Source: Isoetes taiwanensis (taxonomy: Eukaryota > Streptophyta > Lycopodiopsida > Isoetales > Isoetaceae). From it: a DNA stretch of 64,000 nucleotides. Of this stretch, positions 1-8,428 are shown piece by piece (the stretch's first letter is position 1; each line of letters starts with the position of its first letter). The translations under genes and the position numbers were made by a program. Location: positions 9,948,448 through 10,012,447 of the forward strand of contig JAJEKV010000012.1 in NCBI GenBank assembly GCA_021234155.1. The letters are read 5' to 3'. Under the pieces are notes generated by a model. It was not told where the DNA came from. It ran no database searches and saw only the letters and a list, made by a program, of their open reading frames with translations.

Positions 1-1763
1 ATTTTCTCAACCTTCCCCTATTCAAATCAAGTCAAATCTCCACCCCCAGTTTTCCTTTGCTTGTTGATCATCTATACCACCAATCACATCTCAAAAATCT
101 CACAAGGTGTGTCTGCAAGGCCATTTTTTGCTCTGACAGTTTTTTCAGTTTCAGGGACTTTAGTGATTTTGGAAAAACCAATATTCCAAAATGACTTTTC
201 TCACTTCATATGTCAAGGATTGATCACCCTAAGTGATCTGGAGGTCCAAACCATTTTGTTTGAGCTTCCTTGAGGTTAGACTAAAATTCCAGGTTTTAGG
301 CTAACAACCATGTTCAATTGTAAATTTACAGGTAGTTTTTGCATCGAAATTTGAATTGATAGCTGATCATTACAGGGCAGGACCAAACTTAATCTCATAA
401 GAAACTTTAATATAAGTTCCCTGCTTTGTATGCCTATAAAAAAATCACCTTTTTCAAATGACAGATGCATGTACAGAAATTATGAGCAAATCATGAAACT
501 GCAAGGACATTCTTAATTTGCTGATGAATGGACGGATATCCTTAAATGATGCATCCCAACATGATTCATCCCTTTAATGATGGTCTGATTAGGCAAGTTA
601 GAGGTCCATAGTTTGCAAGATACAAATGATGAGGTCGCACTTTTGAACTGTGTAAATATGAAGAATTAATAGAATAGGTCCATCTATGGTCAATTATGAT
701 ATGGTACTGCTTGTGTGCCAGTTATTATAATTGATTTGAATTGATTTTATCATCCAGTTTTTAGAAAAGAGCAAGATGATCTTAAGGCCCTGCAAAAACT
801 TATAAAATTAGACATAGGTGAAGAGAACCGTTTATGTTTTGCTCTTGCCTTCAACTATTATTGAAGCCAAGATGTACATGTTGCATGTTAGAAGATGTTA
901 TGTAGTCGTTGCTTAAATGAGCATTTTGATCTGTTTGGGAGCTGGAACCTTTGACATTATATTCATCATGAATATTCCCTCTTACGGCCTACAATGTTAG
1001 AATAAAATGGCATATTTAGTCAAAACCATATAAAAACTATGACCAAATTGTTATTTTTTACATGTTAACAGGTTTATCACGTGTTTTGCAGTGGTAAAGG
1101 ACAATTGGCATGGAGTTCTTGGAGGAAATTCTAATGCTTGATGCCATCATTATGCTAATTAGTGGTGAGATGATTTATTGCTACAAAAGTTTGTTTTGTA
1201 AAAACATCGTCGGACCAGTTCCCTTCAATGTAGGTGTAGTGTAATATCAGGAATTGTAGTGGTTGCAAAGGCTATCAAGTCACAAATCCTAGTCAAAGAA
1301 ATGCAATTATTTTTTGAAGAATGAGAATCTAATATTGTAGCAGATGGTTTAAGAGCATGCCTTGATAATAAGAGTATCCTTTAGCAATTTGACATGGTAT
1401 GAACCCTGATGATAAATTATTTGTTTCATTCTGAAACAGGTCTATTGTGATGGACTTTGTTGATGATACATTTGTTGTGGATGACGATGCAATCATTCAG
1501 CCACGAAAATGTGCCATGAGATACTGACGATAGTAATGGAGCCTAGTGGAGCCATTGGTCTAGCAGCAGTGTTGTTGAAGCAGTTTCGGTCAAGTACTGC
1601 ATATGCAAGTACATACATATTGGGATTGTTCTTTCTGATGACAATATTGATCTCAACCAGTTGTAGAAAGTCTCTGGAACGTTGACATAGAGTAACGCTT
1701 ATATAGTTTGAGCTTAAGAAGATGTATGTGGGTATATTCAGGCTTGAAGAGATGATTTCAATT
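1..1763. other. Non-coding stretch, nothing recognised
   Basis: This AT-rich stretch holds only short open frames in all six readings. I see no motif, tandem repeat or LTR end in it. It is probably intergenic or old repeat DNA upstream of the LINE fragment that follows. Confidence 0.4.
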
Positions 1764-2400
1764 ATAATAAAGATAAAGATAAAGATAAAGATAGATTTTT
1801 ATCGTCCGCGAAAACCCACAGGGTTATGGGACCCATACAAGAGAAGAGGGCAGAAGCCCACACAGCTGGAGCAAAGAAGGCAAAAGCCCAAACAAAACCC
1901 AAGGACAAAGCCACAAAGAAAACAAAGGGCCGAGGCCAAAAGAAAACATGAGGGCAAAAAGCCCCAGTACAAACAGGATGAACATGCTCATGGATGCTAA
2001 GGATATTAGTGCTATTGAGGTATTCTAGACATAACCTATCCACAGGTTGGAAGGCCAATGGTCTAGAATAATCGCTGCTCCTCCTCTATAAACTGCCCAT
2101 TTCTTATGCTGGCGCGCTTCCCTTACTCTACAGAGTTCGTCCCTGCGCTTGCACAACTGTATTGGAGAAAGATCCTCTTGTACCGAGAATGCAGTCCCCT
2201 TTAGGTGGTTGCCATGCTGAAGAATATGGAGCCGACTCAATGCATCCTGGAAGCGAACGAGAAGATGACGAGGCCGATTAGGACGCATTGCTCCCACCCG
2301 AGCAGCACTCACAATTCCAAAGATGTGAACGTGTCCTTTCGTCTGCGTCTCTATAAACAATTTTCTTGCTACCTCCAAATGCATGCGTCCTTCGCATCCG
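1764..2400 (-). mobile_element. 3' end of a LINE-like retroposon with (TTTATC)n tail
   Basis: On the minus strand a body sequence runs into a short tandem TTTATC tail at 1764-1794, the typical 3' end of plant non-LTR retroposons. The same body recurs at the other edge of the window (63434-64000): both copies share the block around TTGGAAGGCCA..GGTCTAGAATAAT, the GGTTATGGGAC motif and the step into a short-repeat tail. The minus-strand reading contains a shared peptide (MAFQ..LCL) in both copies, broken by frameshifts here. The 5' limit is not visible; 2400 is where similarity to the second copy can no longer be followed by eye. The family assignment is inferred from the tail, not from a reverse-transcriptase domain. 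Confidence 0.55.
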
Positions 2401-2556
2401 TCTCTATAACCCCTATAATCCGCAAATTAAGGATCGGTGTATGGGTCATAGAGGCATCCCGTGATGAAGACGCCTCGGGAGCTAGCAGAACCCCAGATGG
2501 TGGCAAGTCGGGTTGTGAGACCCGAGTCTGCATCAACACGATTGTTCCGCCCTCGG

Positions 2557-3060
2557 TCAATCTACGTGATCAACACAATGTCCGGCCTCACCAGATCTCG
2601 CATCAACACACCGTGTTACCTCAACTGTAGAGATTTCAGCGACACCCTTCCGCGAGGGATGCGGTCTCGTGGTCGGATGTCCGCATGCGGAAGCATATAA
2701 AAGCATCGCATTCTCACCACCCGATATCTTTGAATGTGGCACAAAGTCCTTCAAAGAATAGCAGAATCGTGTCCAACGCTCAACAGAAATAGTGAGAGAT
2801 GTGGCCACATTTCCTCCCTCAGAATAAATGGCATATAGATGATTCCGGAGTGGAGGCGGGAAACAATGAGCTTGGAAAGCGAGAGTGCTATTGAACCCAA
2901 TCCTAAGAGGCTGCTGGGGCCCAAATAGAGAGGAAGGCAAACTGATTGGAGCAGTTGGTGTCAGGCCATGAAGTTGGGTCCGAGATCGGGAGCTGGGAGA
3001 ACGTGGCGGAGGCTGTGGAAGCAAGGGCTGCACTATTGGCGATGGTTTCGTCCTGGCCAT
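2557..3060 (-). CDS. Unrecognised 167-codon open frame, possibly part of the LINE
   Basis: This open frame lies directly upstream, in the minus-strand sense, of the LINE 3' end and could be part of its coding region, but I recognise no reverse-transcriptase, endonuclease or zinc-finger motif. It begins MARTKPSP, is proline- and serine-rich for the first 50 residues and then has no obvious domain. There is no second copy in the window to test conservation. It may simply be a chance open frame in GC-rich DNA. Confidence 0.2.
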   Translation of the reverse strand: MARTKPSPIVQPLLPQPPPRSPSSRSRTQLHGLTPTAPISLPSSLFGPQQPLRIGFNSTLAFQAHCFPPPLRNHLYAIYSEGGNVATSLTISVERWTRFCYSLKDFVPHSKISGGENAMLLYASACGHPTTRPHPSRKGVAEISTVEVTRCVDARSGEAGHCVDHVD

Positions 3061-3700
3061 AAAGGAAGACGGCTAGGGATGCATGAGTGTTAGGAATATA
3101 GGAAGAGCATAATTTTAATATTATTACAAAAAGCCATCTCTAGATATGATAACAAGTTATTTGATATCCTTTCCCACATCCTTATGTTTAGTATATTTTG
3201 ATGCATTCTTGCCTAACTAAGGTCTACACTTCCTTTCAAAGGCTGCTTGTATTCTAGACGCACTCTTGTCTAACACTTAGACCTTGATGGCTTCTTCTTT
3301 CGAATCTGGCTGAACATCTTGATAGATAGCAGTTTGGGTGCAGAAAATGGCCAAGGTGCAATTTTCCCTTTCTAAGTTGGAAAAGCTTGCTGCATTATCA
3401 TATCAAGCAAGATTATAACTCATAATAGTTATGGTAATTACCATTCACCGTGTAGGATGTATAACATTATAAGTAATTGATGTTGTCTGTATTTATTGTC
3501 ACTAGCTGGTTGAGTGTGCTTAGGAATGAGTCCTGTGAAGGTGATGGAACGACATGGTTAGGACATGAATTATAAGTATTGCTATAGTTGATACCTACCC
3601 TACAAAAGAGTTGCATGAACATGCTCTTCAGCTGGCTCAAACATTCAAAGATGATAATATGCTCACAAAATGACTTTATTGTTTCTAATTACACATATCT
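3061..3700. other. Non-coding stretch
   Basis: About 640 bases without a supportable gene. No repeat boundary or motif was found. Confidence 0.35.
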
Positions 3701-3905
3701 CTAATGGAGCTTGTTACAAAAATGGTCTTTATTCGTCCCTATCCATGCTTCTTCACAAGTAATGCATCTTACCTCTAGTGGTGCATGAAGCTTATGCAAT
3801 GATTTATGCTTCGACAAAGATGGTTGTTTGATTGTGAATGCAGACAATGGCACACAAAGAACAAAAGGGAGATATAGAAGAGACAAAGGATATTGATAGC
3901 TAGTA
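3701..3905 (-). pseudogene. Possible distal part of the host gene interrupted by E1
   Basis: Removing E1 (3906-15005 plus one TSD copy) joins this stretch to the minus-strand DUF7869-like exons at 15011-16999. A minus-strand reading with a GTAAGA-type donor near 3770 suggests exon and intron material, but no domain is recognisable. The assignment rests only on position and orientation. Confidence 0.25.
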
Positions 3906-4502
3906 TGTTTGGGGTCTGGGTTCAGGAACTCCTGCAAGACAGCCCTCTGTGAGGACCCTTGGATCTAACAGGAGAATCCGGGAGCTATGTCACGCGGGAT
4001 TTGCAAGAAAAGAACAAGGAAAAGAGAACAGAACAAAAAGAGAACAATGAGATCACAATAATGAGAATAACTTCCTTGATGTCAATGAAGATACATGAGC
4101 TCTCGCAATCGAGAGAAAACTGAAGTGAGACAAGACTCAAAACTCATCTAAAAACTCATGTGCTAACTCTACTCATATATATAGTACAATGGCCTTTGGC
4201 CCAATATAGACACTCTGACTGATTTCGGTGCCGACTCCTAGAAGGAGGCCTGATTTGCAGGAATGCTGGCGGTGCCTCTTGAAGTGCCTGGAATCACGCT
4301 GACGCTGACGCAGGCGGTGACGGGCCGTCACTTGTCTGAGCGTCGCCTCTTGGTAGCAGACGCGGGCTTTGACTGCGTGGTCTGCTGCTTGGTCTTTTGC
4401 TGGGCCTTTGACGACTGACCCATGCCTGTCTGTGGATCCTTGGACTTGACTTGGTCCATCGTATGCATGAATAGTCCTGTACCAGGAGGCACAGGACTAA
4501 CA
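3906..4502 (-). repeat. E1 3' LTR (597 bp)
   Basis: The LTR starts TGTTTGGGG and ends GGACTAACA on the plus strand. On the coding strand it carries a TATA-like stretch (TATATATA, 4175-4182) as the likely U3 promoter core. It encodes the C-terminal 57 codons of the third ORF (stop at 4328). Relative to this copy the 5' LTR lacks 38 bp after GGAGAA, and the two differ mainly at CTG/CAG sites. Confidence 0.93.
4175..4182 (-). promoter_or_regulatory. Putative LTR TATA box
   Basis: The alternating TATATATA core is preserved in all four LTRs of this family in the window, next to a CCATTG (CAAT-like) block upstream on the coding strand. The promoter role is inferred. Confidence 0.5.
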
Positions 4503-7129
4503 CTCCCCCCCACCAAACGACACTCAGTGTGAAGAAATGGAGGAAGTGTTTCCGAGGGCGGGAATCCAACAGTTTGAAAGTGATCCTCACGGGAATGAGG
4601 ACGGGCACCATTATGGTAAGTGCCAATGAGGTCTTGGCGTGTCTGAAGAGCATCAGGAGTGTTGAGCCCAAGGGCAGGATCTGCATCAATAAGAAATTTA
4701 GAGCGCACCATGCCTTCCAGGGCAGCATGTGCTTCCGAAGGAACAAACTGGCATTCCATGAGAAGGCAGGTCTGGAGACCGAAGGCACTGACGCTGGCAT
4801 TCGGGTTGCAGTAAAAGATGGGACGCTGCCGATTTAAAGAGCTTACCAGGATGCATTTGAGAGCAGCACAGAAACCAGCTTGACGGTGAACGGAAGGGTC
4901 TGGTGAGGTGGCAGCATTCTGCAAGAAGGTATCAAGGCCATGAAGAGCATCAGCGGGCCGTTGCCAACCACGCTCATTAGCAATATAGATCCAATTTGCA
5001 GTGTGTTCCAAGGTTGCACCATCTTCCCACTCAGAGCGTCGGACAAAACGGGGATCCCACCGAAGATCCGTCGAGTTCTGGGGAGGAGTCCACCCAGCGT
5101 GGCCATCCATGACCTTCGTCCAAAAGGGGAGACGCCAATCAGAGGTGAGGAACCGGGGGCGTGGAAGGACACCCAGTGAAGCATATGGAGAGGGAGCCAT
5201 GCCCGTGGGCGTGGGCTGCTGAGTCTGCTCCCTGAATGCACGAACAAGGTCGAGATCAAGAGCTTTGCACCACCGATCCCACTCAGAAGTAGAGAGCTGA
5301 GTATAGACAGGAGGACTATCCCAGCCCGTGGGTACTGTCTTGCTATCCAGAAGGGCACGCAATTGATTGTAGCCGGCCAAATGCTGCATATAAACTTGGG
5401 CAAACGGAAGATCCTCAGGATGCCCAAGATTCTTCCGCACTTGTTCCAGCGTTTCGGCTTGCCATAGAGGTAAATGATGAGCAAGCTCGGGCATGTACTC
5501 CTGATGAAGAGCGTGTGTCCTATCATGGTCGGACAGATATGGGTTGTTGTCCAAGAGCAACCATTGAATATGTGAGTCACCCTGAAAGTTCTGATGTGGC
5601 CCATCACGAAATTTGTCCTGTGTATCAGCCAGATAGAAGTCATGGAAAATGTACACCATCGGCTGAACAACTCTGAAGGTTATCAAATCCGGATCTTCAC
5701 AGTGAATGAGGTCAAAGACTAAAAGGGTGCAGAGTAAACCTTTGTTTTCAACAGAGAGGTCTGGCCAGATCCGAAGAAAATCCGCAGTGCGCAGGTGGAC
5801 ATCAACTGGACCATCGGCCGCATACCACTTCAGAAGAAAGAGGTGTCGGCGGGCAACCACATAATCGAGATAACTGGAAGGAATAGGGAAGTCGACTGGC
5901 ATGTTGAGGGCGATGGTAATGTAGCCTTCTTGTTTGGTTTGGGCCTCATTAGCAGACTGAACAGCTTGCTGTAGCTGTTGTTCGAGGTCACGGATCCGGT
6001 TCTCCTTTTCTAACAGAAGGCGGGACTGATCACGGACCCATTTTTGAGGAAGCATGGCATGTGAAGAGGATTGCCCAGGAGGATTGAGTCGGAGCGTGGC
6101 AATCTCTGCGTCATCAATAATTTTCTGTTTCTGAGCCTCCGTAAACTTATTTTGGAGAGGCGTGAGCTGAGAGGTCAGCGTGGACAGCTGAGCTTCTAAA
6201 GAGGTGATTCGAGAATCACGTTCTGTGAGGTCCTGAACTTGCTGGCGGTAATTCTGAGAAAGCTCAGTATACAAGGTGTTGATTTTGCCAAGGTCTTTCT
6301 CCTTGTCGCCCAAGAGGGTATCCTTGGCTTTGACATGATCCAGCAATTCCTGAATCGTGGACTGCAACTGAGCCTGTTGATCAGCAAGCAGGGTGTTTTG
6401 ATCGTGGGCAGTTTTGAGTGCCTCACGGGCCTCTAAAAGAGCCTCGTGCTTTTCTTGAAGTTTGTCCTCCAGAGTTTGAACTTGTGTGTTGGCAGCGTGA
6501 AGGTCTCGTTGAACGGCATCCGAGGCCTCCAGGGACGTTTGAACACCATTCATGAGAGCGTCCTGTATTTCTTGGAGCTTCAGGGCGGCGGCTTGAACAT
6601 CATGCTGGTATTGATACAGAAGCTGGCGAGGATGTGGAGGAGCAGGGCCTTGTTGCTGCCTTGTCTGAGATGTTTGAGAGACATGACGGGAAGAGGAGGG
6701 CGCGGTTTCAGTGGAGGAAGAGGTGACAGTGACATGCGTGGCGTTGCGTTGATCATGACCAGGAGAAGAAGGGTGTGAAGGAGCAGCCTGCTGAGTTTGA
6801 GGAAGGGAATGAAGGGACTGCTGAGTGGAAGCATGAGAAACAGAAGGTGAGGGAGGAAGGTAACGACGAATGATGGTTTGAAGATGGCCACCCACTGAGG
6901 CTTCAAAGACAGAGGAGGGGGCAGCTCGAATGCGGTTGACTTCATGAAGGAGGCGGTAAAACAACAGCTGTGGCCAATCAATATGGTGGTTGGAGCGGAT
7001 GGCTGTGATCACCATATTATAGAACGGCTTATTGATATGGGTGTTCTTGATAGAATACCCAAGCAATTTGCGCCACAGAAACTTGACAAAAGTGTCATGG
7101 CTTTTGGCAATATTGGTGAGGCGATGCAT
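4328..7129 (-). CDS. E1 third ORF: long coiled-coil accessory protein
   Basis: An intact frame of 933 codons sits between pol and the 3' LTR. It has an N-terminal globular segment (residues 1-75), a Pro/Ser/Gln-rich linker (about 75-165), a long heptad-like coiled coil (about 175-400), and a conserved C-terminal region (about 405-860) rich in Trp, Tyr and Pro with WDRW, FWTK and NWIYI motifs. The last 57 residues lie in the LTR and end in a basic TKRRRSDK tail that could be a nuclear localisation signal. No signal peptide or membrane segment is visible, so despite its envelope-like position it does not look like an envelope protein. The frame continues upstream to 7648 across one TAG at 7157. 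The C-terminal region is strongly conserved in E2. Function unknown. Confidence 0.85.
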   Translation of the reverse strand: MHRLTNIAKSHDTFVKFLWRKLLGYSIKNTHINKPFYNMVITAIRSNHHIDWPQLLFYRLLHEVNRIRAAPSSVFEASVGGHLQTIIRRYLPPSPSVSHASTQQSLHSLPQTQQAAPSHPSSPGHDQRNATHVTVTSSSTETAPSSSRHVSQTSQTRQQQGPAPPHPRQLLYQYQHDVQAAALKLQEIQDALMNGVQTSLEASDAVQRDLHAANTQVQTLEDKLQEKHEALLEAREALKTAHDQNTLLADQQAQLQSTIQELLDHVKAKDTLLGDKEKDLGKINTLYTELSQNYRQQVQDLTERDSRITSLEAQLSTLTSQLTPLQNKFTEAQKQKIIDDAEIATLRLNPPGQSSSHAMLPQKWVRDQSRLLLEKENRIRDLEQQLQQAVQSANEAQTKQEGYITIALNMPVDFPIPSSYLDYVVARRHLFLLKWYAADGPVDVHLRTADFLRIWPDLSVENKGLLCTLLVFDLIHCEDPDLITFRVVQPMVYIFHDFYLADTQDKFRDGPHQNFQGDSHIQWLLLDNNPYLSDHDRTHALHQEYMPELAHHLPLWQAETLEQVRKNLGHPEDLPFAQVYMQHLAGYNQLRALLDSKTVPTGWDSPPVYTQLSTSEWDRWCKALDLDLVRAFREQTQQPTPTGMAPSPYASLGVLPRPRFLTSDWRLPFWTKVMDGHAGWTPPQNSTDLRWDPRFVRRSEWEDGATLEHTANWIYIANERGWQRPADALHGLDTFLQNAATSPDPSVHRQAGFCAALKCILVSSLNRQRPIFYCNPNASVSAFGLQTCLLMECQFVPSEAHAALEGMVRSKFLIDADPALGLNTPDALQTRQDLIGTYHNGARPHSREDHFQTVGFPPSETLPPFLHTECRLVGGSVSPVPPGTGLFMHTMDQVKSKDPQTGMGQSSKAQQKTKQQTTQSKPASATKRRRSDK
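4503..4514 (-). promoter_or_regulatory. E1 polypurine tract
   Basis: On the minus strand the sequence GGTGGGGGGGAG abuts the 3' LTR (TGTTAG). This is the expected plus-strand primer site. The same tract precedes the E2 3' LTR. It is also translated, as V-G-G-S of the third ORF. Confidence 0.85.
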
Positions 7130-7156
7130 GTTGGCTTGATAAGCAGGAGCGCCAAA

Positions 7157-7648
7157 CTAAGTGACATCTATGTCCTGTAAGGCAGCCCAACATAAAGAAG
7201 GGGTTTGCAAAGGAATACGAAATACCTCAGAAATCAAGGGCTGAGTAAGCAAAATGGTGGTGCCATCGACCACAGTAGCATATCCGTTCGGGCTGTTGAC
7301 GATGTGAGCGATGAACTGCTTCAATTGTTCTGGATTTGGGGCCGGGAGGCCCATTTGCGATAATTCATAAAGCTGCTGGCGTTCCGCGACTTCCCGATTC
7401 GGACCAACAAGGGCCTCGCGAAAGGTGGGTGTCGAGAAAGACACAGACTCGAAAGAAGCCGGATCCCTTGGAGCAGAAGCTTGAAGAGTTTGGGTGCAGT
7501 AGCCATGACAAAGAGCGTCGGAAAGGAGCAGGGAGAATGCGCTTGAGAAGGCGGATTGCGGAGAGCGGAAGACGAAAACGCAGAGAGGCGAAAAGGTTTT
7601 AGGGCGCACAAGTGTTGGCGAAGGGGCATGATGAGAATGAACCAGCAA
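7157..7648 (-). pseudogene. N-terminal part of the E1 third ORF, before an in-frame TAG
   Basis: This stretch is in the same frame as the 933-codon ORF and is separated from it by a single TAG (7157-7159) and nine sense codons. Its end (VDGTTILLTQPLISEVFRIP) and the beginning of the next segment (FVKFLWRKL, then INKPFYNMVITAI) together resemble in pattern the plant transposon protein domain found in retrotransposon ORFs, in which a hydrophobic rule-like N-terminal module precedes a variable region. That resemblance is from memory and weak. No ATG opens the frame: the first codon of the open stretch is TTG, so the true start may lie upstream or depend on splicing. Confidence 0.5.
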
Positions 7649-7973
7649 CCGTTGATGATGCCAGGTGGCGACAGATGCGGAGGAGGCGATTGAGAGGCAA
7701 AATTTTGGCTAAGTCCCCAAACGGTTAAAGGGAGAAGCAATGAACGGTGGCGATGAGACGTAAGGGAATGATCTGATGTGACAGCTGGCAAAAGGACACA
7801 TCTTAATGTTCGAGGGGCGTGAAAAGAAGGAAGGTCATTTAATGCTGGCGACTCAAAGTGGGATATCATTAAAACGAAGGTGTCAGAAGGTACCATGGCT
7901 AGATATGCGGCGGGAGAAAAGATTCTGGAATTAGAAAGAGCCTTGCATTGCGAACACGTTGTCGAATTTTTTG

Positions 7974-8016
7974 ATTGGTCCACGTCGATAGGGAGGTCCT
8001 CGGTTGGCTATATAAG
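7974..8016 (+). promoter_or_regulatory. Promoter of the antisense small ORF in E1
   Basis: On the plus strand, ATTGG (7974-7978, an inverted CCAAT box), CACGTC (7981-7986, an ACGT core) and CTATATAAG (8008-8016, TATA box) lie 30-70 bases upstream of the small-ORF start at 8046. The same three blocks with nearly the same spacing occur in E2 (33488-33530), while bases between them vary. The order and spacing match a normal plant RNA polymerase II core promoter pointing against the retrotransposon. Confidence 0.7.
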
Positions 8017-8045
8017 ACGAACAGTGGGTGAAGCTGAGACACCCG

Positions 8046-8310
8046 ATGGCGCTCAGTATGTCTGCTGCTGGACTTCACGACAAGTGCACCACCGTCTAAC
8101 TGCCTGGAGTGGATTACATGCAAGATGGACTGCTTGGACCTGTGGAGGTGCCACAACCGTGGCATTGCCATGGATGGGTGGTGTGCAGGGATGGCTGAGC
8201 ATCCCGATCCCCTTACCAACGGGATGGAGGTGGTGATTCACCTGCGCTGGGATCCGGAGCAGAACTACTACCACATCCTGCACATCACCTCTGCTCCGAA
8301 CCCGGAGTAG
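8046..8310 (+). CDS. Antisense small Cys-rich protein of E1 (frameshifted copy)
   Basis: On the strand opposite to pol and ORF3, an ATG at 8046 opens a frame (MALSMSAAGLHDKCT) that a 2-bp deletion near 8088 throws into a stop at 8097. The rest continues in the neighbouring frame to TAG at 8308-8310. The intended product is about 88-90 residues with six cysteines (KCT, NCLEW, TCKMDC, RCHN, WCAG), several Trp and a C-terminus APNPE. Compared with E2, about 62 alignable codons show 20 synonymous and 2 non-synonymous codon differences, so the frame has been under protein-level selection. It lies in the 780-bp gap between the pol stop and ORF3 and does not overlap their coding frames. No family is recognised. 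Additional antisense genes are known in this position in some plant Tat-lineage elements. Confidence 0.8.
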
Positions 8311-8428
8311 AGGGTGTTTCTCCTTAGGATTTTGTAAATAGGGCACTGCCCATAGAGCGATGCTCATAGCGGAAATAGATGGGCTCTGCCCTCATTTTGT
8401 AAAAATTTGCCTCTATAAATATGCGTCT

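Noticed and set aside
2557-3060. A second possible H3-tail mimic (frame beginning MARTKPSP)
   Set aside because: Only ARTK matches and nothing histone-like follows; four residues are expected by chance among many frames.
4328-7648. Calling ORF3 an envelope gene
   Set aside because: Its position is envelope-like, but there is no signal peptide, membrane segment or cleavage motif, and the middle is a soluble coiled coil.
7321-8367. Minus-strand open frames overlapping the antisense small ORF
   Set aside because: The E1/E2 differences fall at third positions of the plus-strand frame, and none of the minus-strand frames is conserved.
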